From Malurus cyaneus samueli (Eukaryota > Chordata > Aves > Passeriformes > Maluridae): a DNA stretch of 64,000 nt. A program made the translations under genes and the position numbers. The notes beneath the pieces are model-generated. The model was given only the letters and a program-made list of their open reading frames with translations, was not told the origin of the DNA and ran no database searches. Of this stretch, positions 12,174-23,919 are shown one piece after another. The stretch covers positions 351,612-415,611 of the forward strand of contig VKON01000122.1 of NCBI GenBank assembly GCA_009741485.1. Reading direction: 5' to 3'. Each line of letters starts with the position of its first letter. Position 1 is the stretch's first letter.

Positions 12174-12501
12174 GTGATGGGGGTGAGGATGAGGATGAGG
12201 ATGAGGATGAGGATGAGGATGAGGATGAGGATGGGATGAGGATGAGGATGAGGATGAGGATGAGGATGAGGATGGGGATGAGGGTGAATATGAGGATGAG
12301 GATGACAATGACGATGGCGATGACGATGATGATGAGGATGAGGATGAGGATGGGGATGAGGATGAGGATGAGGATGAGGATGAGGATGAGGATGAGGATG
12401 AGGGTGAGGATGAGGATGAGGATGAGGATGGGGATGAGGATGAGGATGATGATGACGATGACGATGACAATGGCGATGACGATGATGATGAGGATGAGGA
12501 G
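12174..12501. repeat. GATGAG hexamer array with higher-order unit
   Basis: About 325 bases of GATGAG, the complement of the 7911-11,254 motif. A distinctive block with GACAATGACGATGGCGATGA at about 12,303 recurs at about 12,463 in slightly altered form. A higher-order unit of roughly 150-160 bases has therefore been copied. Frames through it read His-Pro, Ser-Ser or Ile-Leu and are not genes. Confidence 0.92.
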
Positions 12502-13340
12502 GGAAGGGCAGGGATGTGGGGCTTGAGGAAAGGGATGGACAAAGCACAAAAAATGGAATTTTGGGGAGGTTTCCAGCCTGTGCCTTGGGGCTGAGTGGAT
12601 CCATCTCATCCAGAACTGCGAGCCTTGCCCTCCCCAGGCTCTGCCATCCCACCCAGCCTGAGCTCATCCCAAAGATGGGACCCAGACACTGCTGGAAACC
12701 TCGGGCTGTCTGAGCTGTGGAAGAGCAGCTCAGGCTGATGTGAGGAGGGAATTTGGCGCCTCAGATTATGGAGCAAAAGCACAAACCTGCAGTGAGAACC
12801 ATCCCACCACGCTGGGGAGGAGGAGCAGATTCCCTGCCCATGGTAGGGACTGGAACAACCTGAACCTCCCACCCCAAACCATTCCCTGGCTCTGATTCAC
12901 CCACCATGGACCATCCTGGCACAGGAACATTCAGCCCTTGGGGATGCCCAAACACAGAGCTGTGGTCACAGCACTTCTTCCACAGCACAAACGAGGAAAA
13001 GAAAGGAGAAAAAAAAATAAACCACAAGTAAATAAAAAGAAGCCCATTTGCAAATATTGTAAGGAATGCATGTTCTCATACGTGCTGCTATTAAGTCCGT
13101 TCGTATCATATCAGCAAACATCATGTCAGCTTGGAGAGGTTCCTACTTATTTCTTTTTTTCCCTGTGAAATGTTTTTCAATGCCTGAGCGAATCAGAATG
13201 AATGTAAATGAGGTTTATTAAGTCAGCCCCACACGGCGCTGTATTGTCAGCGTTTGGGAGGCTGTGACAGGTTTGGTGATTGCGGCTCCCAGGGAATGTC
13301 ACCGGCGCAGCAGAGTCTGCACAGCCAACTTTGGAGAAAG
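12502..13340. other. Unique non-coding DNA
   Basis: No repeat array and no exon recognised. From about 13,040 the sequence is repeat-free and mixed in composition (for example TTGCAAATATTGTAAGGAAT), so it is a candidate for conserved non-coding DNA on appearance only. Confidence 0.5.
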
Positions 13341-13372
13341 AATAATAGCAATAATAATAACAACAACAACAG
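13341..13372. repeat. Short (AAT)n(AAC)n microsatellite
   Basis: Compound trinucleotide run AATAATAGCAATAATAATAA followed by four AAC units. Confidence 0.9.
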
Positions 13373-15091
13373 CTCAGGATTGTCGGTGATGCTCTGAGAA
13401 GCCGTTCTGTGGGAAGGAGCGGGGTCTGGAGGGCACTGCCAGCCCAGCCCCGGTGCTGGGGCAGCTTTGGGCTCCGGAGTTTTTGCCTTTTCTGGTTCCA
13501 CACAGCACCAATCACCATCTGGAGCTCATCCCTTTGTACATGAAACCCGTTGAGATGTCTCAGAGCTTCGCTGGTCCTCACTGAGCCAGCCTCGTTATTT
13601 TTAGTAAATCACTCGGGCCTTGGCTGTGCTGCAAAAAAAAAACCGGTGGGGTAGTGTTAATGTAGTTATTTATTTAGATTTAAAATAGCAGAGATGCCCA
13701 TCCGAGGTTCTAGGTGCTCATTGTACAATAAATACTAATTAATTACATGCTCAGCCTCATTAATATCCTCATTTCCATGGGCACTCAGCCAGCTCCACCC
13801 CAGCAGCTCCTGTGCAGCTCCTGAACCCCCTCTGCGGTGTTTGTTGGACAGGAGAGCAAACCCAGGGGATCCCTGACCCAGGGAAATGGGTCCAGGAGCA
13901 GGAGGAGCTGCCCATGGGTCGCTCATGGGGTTCCCTTGGTGGGATTTTTCCTTCTCGTGCTCCTCTCAATCCTGGGTTGGGGAACTTCACTGACCTCATC
14001 TCCTAAATCCCCGTCGATGGCCTCCTCCAGGAGCATTTCCCTGCAGTGAAATTTGCAGCACTCGGAGGTTCTTTGGGGTAAATTATTCCCTTTCTCCAGA
14101 GCTCCATCCTCCTCCAGCTCCCTGTGCAGGAGGATCCCTTGCCTGGGGTGTCCCAGACAGCCCCCAGAGCTTGGGGTGACCTTGGGGTGGCCTCAAACTG
14201 AGCCAGCCCAGCACAGAAAACACCTTGGCTGCTCAGAATGGGTCAGGAACTCACCGAGGATGTCACTTTTTGTCTCACAAAGTGCCTGGTTCCTCGGGGG
14301 ATCGGCTCCCCAGGGGCTCTGGGCAGAGGGAGCTGCGCCTGGCACAGCCCCGGGAGGGTTTTGTGTTTTTCTCCCTCCTTTAAATCATTTCCAAACCACC
14401 AAACCATCTCACAAGGACGAAGGAAAACATCGATTACAATTACAGTGAGAAACTCTTCCAAGGCAGAGCCGGGTGGAGAGGAAACGCAACGATCCATTTG
14501 TAGTTTTTCACCGGGTGCTCCATAATATTATGGTCTGTTTCCTCCCTGCCCATCATCTCTTCCCCCATCCCAAGGTGTCTCTGTGATTTTTGCGTTTCCT
14601 GAGCACTGTTTGTACCATCAGTGAGACTCAAACCAGAACACAAAGCAGATTTTCCTCTCTGTAGGATCCACGGAGTATTTTGCACACAGATGTGGCGAGG
14701 AGGGGGCACATCCCTGCCCGGGGGGAGCAGAACCACCCCGGCCGTGGGTTCCAGGGCAAAGGTGGGTTTGGATTTTCCAGTTTTGTTCATTTGCCTTTAA
14801 ATCCCCGCCAGATGCCACATTAACTTGCGTGACTTCTCGTCTGTAACGGCGCATAATGCAGCTCGAGTGATGTAACTCACTGTGATGCCAAAATTTATAG
14901 GAGCAGACACTGCTTGCCGAGGTCAGGCTGGTATCTGATTTAAGCTGGCAGCAGGAGCAGCAGCCTTTCTGCAAAGCTACACCAGGGCTCTCCAGCAAAT
15001 CACATTACTCTGAAAGACTTTGGCGGGCCCCTCATCCAGACAGCTCTTCAAATGCAGGGACATCAATTAGGCTGGAGTGCATCAAACCCAC
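13373..15091. other. Unique DNA, possible conserved non-coding elements
   Basis: Two stretches look unlike the rest. 13,640-13,780 has TAATTAATTA-type homeodomain-like cores. 14,800-14,920 has CTTGCGTGACTTCTCGTCTG and CGGCGCATAATGCAGCTCGA, with preserved CpGs outside a GC-rich context. I cannot test conservation. No splice-flanked open frame is convincing. The stretch ends at the single N. Confidence 0.4.
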
Positions 15092-15092
15092 N
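15092..15092. other. Single undetermined base at a contig join
   Basis: One N stands exactly where unique DNA meets a GATGAG array, so array size and the adjacency at this point are uncertain. Confidence 0.9.
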
Positions 15093-15145
15093 GGATGAGG
15101 ATGAGGATGAGGATGAGGATGGGATGAGGATGAGGATGAGGATGG
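15093..15145. repeat. Short GATGAG hexamer array
   Basis: About 50 bases of GATGAG directly after the N, joined to inverted arm B' as the 3.3-kb array is joined to arm B. The true length may be far larger, because the same junction carries kilobases of repeat in the other copy. Confidence 0.9.
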
Positions 15146-15993
15146 TCCTGTTGAGCCTCACGGGGCAGTGAATGGCACGGAGGATCCACGGTGGGCAGGA
15201 CACGGTGACAGCAGTGACAGTCACTCTCTGCAGGACACCCAGCACTGATTGCTGCTGGTTCTGACAGGGCACACCTTGCTGGCAGCTAAAGAGAAATAAA
15301 AAAAAGAGAGAATTACGGTGATTCTGACACCAAATGCCAATGAACTGGTTGCGTTCAACTGTGGCACTTTAAATAAAGTACTAGAGATAAATGCTTTATT
15401 CAGGCTGTGGTACAGACAATGGATTGCTTCAATCAGCATTCCCACTGTTTGCTCCAGTCCTGAGCACTGTGCCATCAGTGGTGTGGGCTTTTCCTTGTGA
15501 TTCCCTGTGTGCAAACCTTCACACCAGGTGAGGGTTTTATTCACCCTACACCTGCCCATGCAAAGTGAACACAACAGGAATCCTGTGCCGATTACATTTT
15601 CTATTTAATAGCTTAGATTTTTCCAGCCAAAAATTAACTCTTCAGAGGGCAGGAGCCTCACTGGTGGATCCCCTCCTCACCTTCACGGGCAGAGCTCTGA
15701 GCTGACCCAAATTTGGATTGTTTGCATCTCTGGCAGGGATGGCTCAGAGATACCTCACCACGAGTTTATTTGCAGAGCTGTATTTCAATTCTTTTATGAA
15801 CCTTTATTGTTTACTTCCCCTCTCATAGCCAAAAGTGTTTGCAATTTTAAAGAAACGCCTGTATTTTTCTTTTTCAGTAGCTATCAAAAGACAGATAACT
15901 GGATGAAAAATATTCTCAAGGTCCTGTTTCTCCTTTTGCCAAGAAGCCTCGTGGAGGGCAGTGAATCTGAGAAAAATGTCCAATGCTTCCCTT
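15146..15993. repeat. Inverted-repeat arm B' (copy of 7034-7910)
   Basis: Reverse-complement partner of 7034-7910. It starts with TGTTGAGCCTCACGGGGCAG next to the hexamer array and ends at GTGAATCTGAGAAAAATGTC plus about 13 bases. Past 15,993 the similarity stops. Neither copy has an open frame that survives in the other, which argues against coding content. Confidence 0.88.
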
Positions 15994-17262
15994 CACGTGA
16001 GAATTCTGCAAGGTACCGTGTTTGCAGGCTCCCTGGTGAGCTGGATCAGTGTTCACCATGGATTAACCCACTGCCCACATTGCTGGTGAGTGCCATGGGC
16101 AAGTGCAGGATTGACAAAACCTGGATGGGATTAAGTGCAAAGTGCCTTTTTCTAAATCAGCCTTTAACAGAGAAATTGTTATAAGGACACAGCTCCCTTA
16201 ATTGTAAATACAGTCAATCATTTAGGAATAGCTTTTTGTCCAAAGCCATGCAGCTGGCTCCTGTGGGGTTGCTCAGGAGCTCTGGCTCAGCCTGGCACTG
16301 CTGCTGTGACTTTCCCTTCATTTCCAGGAGTCGATGGGCCCAGGACTCACAGAGAATGGGGATTTTGGGTCCAGCACCTTTTAAAAACAGCAGTAATCCC
16401 ATTAAAGGGAATATAAACCATGGTGAGCAGCAAGAGACTTGGCTGCTTCGGTGTAGATTCATGAAAGCAATTTCAAGTCTCTCTGGGAGCATAATTAGAA
16501 ACATGAAATCCTCATGTCTTCCTTCCTATTCAATCCAAAACTACTTTTAAGAGCTGCTGGCAGCTTGAGAAAGGGTTATTAAAAGAGAAACAACTCCAGC
16601 CAGTTTGAGGGGCAATCAGACTGCAAAGTTTCTCTGCAAATTGTAGGGTTTGGAAAAAGATTCACTTATTTGATAGGGAACGGGACAAGGGCTGATTCTG
16701 GAACAAAAGGGGATGTCAGGAAAGTGGAAGGAGAGCAGCCCTTTAATCTCTTACAGTGATTTAATTCAAGGTGAAAGACACCTTTGCTTTTTGGAAGAAC
16801 ACTACCGCAGAATATTCAGATGGAGGGAGGGTTTGAAAGTTCCCACGATCCCATAAAGGCTACATGAGAGAGCCTGCAAAACCTTGTTCTTGTTGCTTTA
16901 TCTAGGGACAACAAATCAGGCATAGAGAGAAAATGTTAATTCACCCAAGATGTTATTTTCAAAGGCTTCTCTGCCTTGTTAAAGAATATTTCCCTTTGAG
17001 CAGAGCAATAGGTGAGGATGCAGGAGTTACTGGCCGTGTGTTAAGCTGCTGTAGGGTGCTCAGACAGCAGAGTCCTGGAGGCACTAAAAGGTAGAAAAGG
17101 GAGCCAAAATTGGTGATTTTCCATGTCTGAAAGGCAGCTTTCCCTTCCCCTTCTGTGGAGCTTGAACAGTGATATATGCCCTCCTTTTGGTGCTCACTCC
17201 AAGGGTAGCACAGATCTTTTCTGCCTTCGGTCTCAAAAAGGTTATATTGATGTTTAGAGAAA
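15994..17262. other. Unique non-coding DNA
   Basis: No repeats or exons recognised. Open frames are short and overlapping. Confidence 0.6.
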
Positions 17263-17450
17263 ATCATAGGATCCTGGAATTGTTTGGGTTGGTAGGGACT
17301 TTAAAGACCACCTTGTCCTGCCCCTCATGGGACACCTTGCACTGTCCAGGGTGCTCCAAGCCCTGCCCAGCCTGGCCTTGGGCTCTCCAGGATCAGCAAC
17401 CCCATCCCATCTGGGCAATCTGAGCCAGGGCCTCAGCACCTCACCAGGAG
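17263..17450 (-). mobile_element. CR1 LINE 3'-end fragment
   Basis: Plus-strand reading begins ATCATAGGATCCTGGAATTG, then TTTGGGTTGGTAGGGACTTT, then AGCCCTGCCCAGCCTGGCCT, fading out after CTCAGCACCTCACCAGGAG. This is the complement of a CR1 tail, so the element points to the minus strand. It is 5'-truncated and diverged. Confidence 0.88.
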
Positions 17451-17969
17451 CTGTAAATTGGAGCATTTTGGGGAGGAGAGGCCAGAGCAGGGTGTCATCC
17501 CCTCCAGGTTTTCCATGACAATGCCTCAAGTGGCTGAAGGGTTTTAAAAATCAGTATTTTCCATGTGTTTGACAATGCCCAGTGTGTCACAGAGATATGC
17601 AGCGGCATCAAGAGCAGAGCTGAGAGGCTTTGGAGCCTCTGCCTGGGATGCAGAGGAAATGTCAAGCTGTCCTTAGCCTGGATATGAAAAGGTTACACTC
17701 AATTAGGATATCAGCACTGACTGAATGACTTTTTCTCCCCTTTAAGTGCACCAAAATGTCAAGAACCTGTCCAGCCTGCAGCACAAGGATGGGGCCCAGG
17801 GCAGTGCTGGAGGTGGGGGCTGGGGACAGGCAGGAGCAGAAGAGCCCTGGGGACAGGGACATGGGGCTGGGACATGGCAGGGGTGGGACACGGGGCTGGG
17901 ACGTGTCCCCTTTGTGCCTGGCAAGGCTGGGACGTGTCCCCTTTGTGCCTGGCATCCCCCAGCTATGGC
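17451..17969. other. Unique DNA with a 34-bp duplication
   Basis: Mostly featureless. At 17,895-17,957 the phrase GGGACGTGTCCCCTTTGTGC occurs twice, about 34 bases apart, just before the large minisatellite begins. Confidence 0.6.
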
Positions 17970-19638
17970 AGGTGAGGAGCTGAACAGGGACACCCTGGTG
18001 AAATGCTGAGCAGGGACACCTGGTGAAATGCTGAGCAGGGACACCTGGTGAAATGCTGAACAGGGGCACCTGGTGAAATGCTGAACAGGGGCACCCTGGT
18101 GAAATGCTGAACAGGGACACCCTGTGAGGAGCTGAACAGGTACACCCTGTGAGGAGCTGAACAGGTACACCCTGTGAGGAGCTGAACAGGGACACCCTGG
18201 TGAAATGCTGAACAGAGACACCTGGTGAAATGCTGAGCAGGGACACCTGGTGAAATGCTGAACAGGGGCACCCTGGTGAAATGCTGAACAGGGGCACCTG
18301 GTGAAATGCTGAACAGGGACACCTGGTGAAATGCTGAACAGAGACACCCTGGTGAAATGCTGAACAGGTACACCTGGTGAAATGCTGAACAGGTACACCT
18401 GGTGAAATGCTGAACAGGGACACCTGGTGAAATGCTGAACAGGGGCACCCTGGTGAAATGCTGAGCAGGGACACCTGGTGAAATGCTGAACAGGAGCACC
18501 CTGGTGAAATGCTGAGCAGGGGCACCTGGTGAAATGCTGAACAGAGACACCTGGTGAAATGCTGAACAGAGACACCCTGTGAGGAGCTGAACAGGGACAC
18601 CCTGGTGAAATGCTGAACAGAGGCACCTGGTGAAATGCTGAACAGGGACACCCTGGTGAAATGCTGAACAGAGACACCCTGGTGAAATGCTGAACAGGAA
18701 CACCTGGTGAAATGCTGAACAGGGGCACCCTGGTGAAATGCTGAACAGGTACACCTGGTGAAATGCTGAACAGGAACACCTGGTGAAATGCTGAACAGGG
18801 ACACCCTGGTGAAATGCTGAACAGGAGCACCCTGGTGAAATGCTGAACAGGAGCACCCTGGTGAAATGCTGAACAGGGACACCCTGGTGAAATGCTGAAC
18901 AGGTACACCTGGTGAATGCTGAACAGGTACACCTGGTGAAATGCTGAACAGGAACACCTGGTGAATGCTGAACAGGGACACCCTGGTGAAATGCTGAACA
19001 GGGGCACCTGGTGAAATGCTGAACAGGAACACCTGGTGAAATGCTGAACAGGTACACCTGGTGAAATGCTGAACAGGGACACCTGGTGAAATGCTGAACA
19101 GGAGCACCCTGGTGAAATGCTGAACAGGGGCACCTGGTGAAATGCTGACAGGGACACCTGGTGAAATGCTGAACAGGGACACCTGGTGAAATGCTGAACA
19201 GGGCACCTGGTGAAATGCTGAACAGGAGCACCCTGGTGAAATGCTGAACAGAGACACCTGGTGAAATGCTGAACAGGGACACCCTGTGAGGAGCTGAACA
19301 GGGACACCCTGGTGAAATGCTGAACAGGAACACCTGGTGAAATGCTGAACAGAGCACCTGGTGAAATGCTGAACAGGGGCACCTGGTGAAATGCTGAACA
19401 GGGGCACCTGGTGAAATGCTGAACAGGACACCTGGTGAAATGCTGAACAGGTGGCACCCTGGTGAATGCTGAACAGGGACACCTGGTGAAATGCTGAACA
19501 GGAGCACCTGGTGAAATGCTGAACAGGTACACCTGGTGAAATGCTGAACAGGGACACCTGGTGAAATGCTGAACAGGGACACCTGGTGAAATGCTGAACA
19601 GGTACACCCTGGTGAAATGCTGAACAGGGACACCCTGT
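17970..19638. repeat. 25/26-bp minisatellite, about 65 units
   Basis: Each unit contains GTGAAATGCTGAACAGG followed by a variable GACA/GGCA/TACA/AGCA and CCTG or CCCTG. The optional extra C makes units 25 or 26 bases long. A minority unit reads GTGAGGAGCTGAACAGG; it occurs as the first unit, as three units in a row at about 18,120-18,200, and again near 18,580 and 19,285. Isolated one-base losses occur at 18,915 and 19,150. All three minus-strand frames stay open for over 600 codons because the unit has no stop on that strand. Confidence 0.96.
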
Positions 19639-20583
19639 GCCCTGAGCTGGAGCTCCTGCCCTCCCCACGAGAGGAACCCCAGGCTTTGGTGTCTGTCTGT
19701 AGCTGATGAATAGGGCAGCACCACTGCAGGATCAGAGAGAAAACCAGAGGGCAAAGTGACTCATGCCTTGGCACTGAGAAAATGCCATCCAAGGCCTCGG
19801 TGTCCCCACAGAACCATCAGTGGTGCCAACATCCTCTGCCCACCAGGGATGCATCACCCGAGCCTGGGAGGGCTCTTTGTCTCCAAGGATCTGAATGTGT
19901 GAACCACGGGCACCCTGAACATCTCCCACTCTCCGAGCACATCACAAACTGTTACTATTGGCTGTGCTCTGCTGAATCCAGCTGGGTTGTGATTCCTGGT
20001 GTTAGTCCCAGCTGTCGGTCACCTGGGCACGGTGACACGGGCTCGGCTGTCTTTGTGACACTGTCTGACTCAGGATGAGCACCAGACCATATCACCATGT
20101 GAATTCCAACAAATACCTTTTCCTGGGTGCACTGATACACCCCAAAGGAGGTTGATCCAGGAGGCAGACACCAGATAACCCGTGTCAAAGGCAGCGTGAG
20201 TCCCACATCCCCCTGTCCTGGGCAGCAGCAGTGACACTGCAGAGTGTCCCAAAGTGCTCCTGTGCCGCAGTGTCCCCACTGCTCAGGGCGGACAGGCTGC
20301 ACTCACAAACACTGCCACTTCACACCAAGGATATTCTTAGTGAAACTAGAATTTATTTTTTTTTTACTTTTTCTATAATTGAGGTGAATTAAGTGTAATT
20401 GGAAGCATCTGCTCCGATTTTGGCGCCCGATTTAGCGTGGTATTCTGCATCTCCTGGAAGACACTCTCCTTCTTCAACTCCCACTGGATCCAGCTAAAAA
20501 TAGTCAGTCTAAGTCACATTCTCCTGGGCAGAAGCGCTCCTCAGCTCTCAGGATCTGCTCCGGTGTGGTCACTGATCTCGTGC
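19639..20583. other. Unique non-coding DNA
   Basis: No exon or transposon recognised. At 20,330-20,470 an AT-rich piece precedes a CpG-retaining stretch (CCGATTTTGGCGCCCGATTT), which could be conserved, but nothing more can be said. Confidence 0.5.
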
Positions 20584-20700
20584 CCTGGCAGGAGCAGGGA
20601 GAGGCTCCCAGACCCCGGATAGTACAGGGGAGAGTCTCCCAGGTCCTGGCAGGAGCAGGGGAAGGCTCCCAGGTCCTGGATGGTACAGGGGAGAGGCTCT
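20584..20700. repeat. Two-copy 60-bp tandem repeat
   Basis: Two units, each with CCTGGCAGGAGCAGGG, GGCTCCCAG and GGTACAGGGGAGAG-like phrases. Within a unit the two halves also resemble each other, pointing to an older unit of about 30 bases. Confidence 0.8.
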
Positions 20701-20751
20701 TTTGTCACCGATGTCTGAGTTTGTGGGGAGGTGGCAGTTGACAACCAGCAG

Positions 20752-20922
20752 AGCTGTGACACCAGGGAAAGGCACATGGCCCTGGCACAGATCAGGGTGT
20801 GCTCACAGGAACCCAGCTCCTCAGTGACACAGAGATTGCTGTGACACCAGGGAAAGGCAGTGGCCCTGGCACAGATCAGGGTGTGCTCACAGGAACCCCA
20901 GCTCCTCAGTGACACAGAGATG
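20752..20922. repeat. Two-copy 86-bp tandem duplication
   Basis: 20,752-20,837 is repeated as 20,838-20,922 almost without change, both running from GCTGTGACACCAGGGAAAGG to CTCAGTGACACAGAGAT. High identity suggests a recent duplication. Confidence 0.92.
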
Positions 20923-23003
20923 CAGTGTCTGGCTCAGTGTCTGGATCTGCTTCTCCTCCTGCTTTGGTCTCTGGGCCATTCCTGCAGTGAGGAGGGATCA
21001 CTCCATCTCTCACCCCATCAGCATCCTGAGCCATGGCTGGGGAGCTGCTCAATGCCACAGCAGCTGTGCTCCTCACAGGGGTAACAGCGTATTCTGGGGT
21101 TGGGATTTTCCTCCTTTTTGAGCTAAGCATAGGGTGAACAAGCCTGGAAAATTTCTGGAAAGAAAACAGAGGAAGTTTGACAAAAGGGTTTGCATAGATG
21201 TCTTGGCACACCTGCAGAGCGTTGTGGGAGCATTTGCTCTGTAGCCAGCAGATGTTTGTTATGAGCTCAGTGCCTTTCAGAGAGCAGTGTTTGGTGGGGA
21301 GAGCTCTTTTTGTGCCACTTTACCCAAAGATCATCCCCTGCCACAGGATCCCCAGCACTGGGGCAGGCTGTGCCCGGAGCCATGAGCTGCACACACAGGG
21401 AGGGGCTCTGCAGAACAGGAACAGTCACAGGAACATTTCCATGTGCCCAAATCTGTGCCTGTATTTGGTGCAGTCATTTACACACAAGTGCACGTTGCAG
21501 ATTGGTTCATCCCCTGCTTCTCAGAACATAAAACTGAGCAATGCACTGTATTACACAAAATGATTCACTGAGCTTTATTTTGTTTAAAATTTGTCATGAT
21601 AGAAACAACACCTGTTAATATCAGATGTAATTTTGCTTGTAGGCTTAATCCTTTTCTGGGAAGATTTACAATCTCAGGACATGATTTTTGATGGAGTTCA
21701 TGTTCCTGTGCAGGAACTGTCACTGTGACAGAGTCAGGATTGAGTGGAGAATGAGAGGAATAACCCAGGAGCTGTAATGCAGCTCCAATTAGACCAATAA
21801 CTGCAGATTCAGAAAATTCATTTAACCCTAAACACTAAAAGGCAGGGAAGCTGTGAAGAAAGCCAAGGTGTTTGCTCAGGTTTCTTGGTCTCCTCCCACA
21901 CTTGTGCCAGCAGACCTTACTTGTGAGAAGTAAAATTCCCAAAGAAATCCTTTCAGGCTCTGCTTGCCATCTCCTGGGGCAGCTGCCATGGGCACAGAGG
22001 TGCAGAGAGAGACCTTCCTCTGCCCAGCTCTGCCCAGCTCAGACCCGCAGCAGCTCCTGGACTGCAAAGGGGCAGAAATCCAATGATGTTCCTGCCCCTC
22101 AAGCCCCTGGAGCTGCTGTGGGGTCAGCAGTTGTTTCTGCCCACACAGACAGGGCTCCCTCTCAATCACATCCATCCTGTGCTCATGAGGGCTATAAATA
22201 CATCTTGCATTTTATACAAATCAGGCGTGCACTGAAAATATTTATACATTGCATTCACTCACAGTGCTCTGGATTCCAGCCCTGACAGCAGCAAAAGCTA
22301 TCATTACTCCATTGCATGGATGGGAGGAAATCCTAGTGTGGAAACTGTTTGTCTTTCAGGGAGTTTGAGGAAATTTCAGCCTGCAGCTCTGGTAGCTGAG
22401 CTGGGCCCTTTAAGGAAATGTCCTCCAAAAGAAGGCAAGGTTTCTTGGGTTTTGTGCTTTGCACTTTTAGACTGTTCAAAACTCTCCCAGGAATCCTTTT
22501 AATATTCCCATAAAATTGAAATATGAGTTATGCAATTATAATTAGAGCACCATACTCCTGATAACATTCACTTCAGTCTTTAGGCTGTTTACTTCCTAAC
22601 TCGTACCTGGAAGAAATCTTCAGATGCCCAAAAGGACAGTTCCCCTCTCTCTCCCCTGGTACAGCACAGATAAAACAAGCAGCAATTGCTCCAAAGTCAC
22701 TAAATGGGTTTTGAGAGAGCTGTTTCCATTGAGCTGCTGTGACCACAGCTGGACAGGAGGGCTCTGTTCAGCACTGGGGTCAGTGGCACCCCAGGGGCAG
22801 GAGGAGCTGAGAGCCACAAGGACATGTGACATTGTCTTTCCTTTTGTAAAAGCAGGACTTGTGAAATCTGAAAAGGGCTGGATGCTGGGTCAGGGGACAC
22901 ATATATTCATATTCTAGCTGCCTTCCCTGGGTAAGTCACAAATATCTGATAAATTAAAAACCTCCCCCATCCCGAGATGGGCAAAGACCAAAATCGGTGA
23001 TTT
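20923..23003. other. Unique non-coding DNA
   Basis: Two kilobases without any array, transposon or frame I can identify as coding. The largest open frame (21,872-22,285, 137 codons) has no recognisable domain. Confidence 0.6.
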
Positions 23004-23277
23004 TGGGTCTCTTCTCCCAAGCAACGAGTGGCAGAACAAGAGGGAAAAGCCTCAAGCTGCACCAGGGGAGGTTTGGGTTGGACAGTAGACAGAATTTCTT
23101 CCTGGAAAGGCTCTCCAGCCCTGGCAGAGCTGCCCAGGGACGAGGGGAGTCTCCATCCCTGGGATTTACATCCATGGGAGGTGGATTTGGTGCACAGTTC
23201 AGTGGTACCCTGGCAGGGCTGGTCACAACGGTTGGGCTCAATGATTTTAGAGAGTTTTTTCAGATTAAATGACCTCA
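23004..23277 (+). mobile_element. CR1 LINE 3'-region fragment
   Basis: Sense-orientation CR1 phrases in order: TCTTCTCCCAAGCAACGAGT, AAGCTGCACCAGGGGAGGTT, AGAATTTCTTCCTGGAAAGG, GCTGCCCAGGGACGAGGGGA, CCATCCCTGGGATTTACATC, and GGGCTCAATGATTTTAGAGA. This is the longest CR1 piece outside the palindrome. No terminal ATTCTRTG repeats remain. Confidence 0.9.
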
Positions 23278-23919
23278 TTGCAGTTCATTGCCCCTTCTGG
23301 GGCACGACCTTGCTTTTAGGGGCTGGTGGCTCTGAGAGAGGTGTTTGTGGCACTGACTCTGATGTGTCTCAGTCAAACACAAGATATCAATGCTGAGGCA
23401 GTCTGATCTCTTCCACCCCAGTTTCATTCTGAAAGCAGAAATTACAGTTTCAGCCTTTTATGCTGTGGTTTGACAGCTGTTAGAGCCCAATAAAAGCATC
23501 ACCAAGTAATTTCCCTTTTGTTTCCCTTTGATTACAGCACTCTTGGGCCTAATGCTGCCATCTTTAATTACAAGGCAGCAACATTTGTAGTGTAATCCAC
23601 AGAATTTAAATTCTGCAGACTGCTGGGGAGCACAGAGTTTATTTTATTCTGGAGGGCTTCGTTCTCTCACAGCAGAGAGATGATGGCCCTGAATGTGATG
23701 AACCCTTTGGACAGCACCTGAGAATTTTGGGATCTGAGGCACGGAGGCAGTTTGAGCCCAGTCCTCTGTGGGTTTTGGGGCAGCTGCTGTCCCTCCTCGG
23801 GGCAGGGAAGGGAGGCTGAGCTGGGTCTGACCCCTTCTCTGGGCAGGGAATTGTTCCAGCTCCGCTCTGCCACCATTCCCTGCCTGCTCTGCCCCTATGG
23901 GCTGCTCAGCAGAGCCACT
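23278..23919. other. Unique non-coding DNA
   Basis: No feature recognised. Confidence 0.6.

Noticed and set aside
17970..19638. CRISPR array
   Set aside because: Units are head-to-tail without unique spacers, and the surroundings are vertebrate with CR1 elements and no cas-like genes.
17662..19792. Open frames of 609-670 codons on all three minus-strand frames (Cys-Ser-Ala-Phe-His-Gln repeats)
   Set aside because: The 25/26-bp unit has no stop on that strand and rotates through frames, so all three stay open together. A repeat protein would keep one frame, and there is no codon bias, promoter or splice context.
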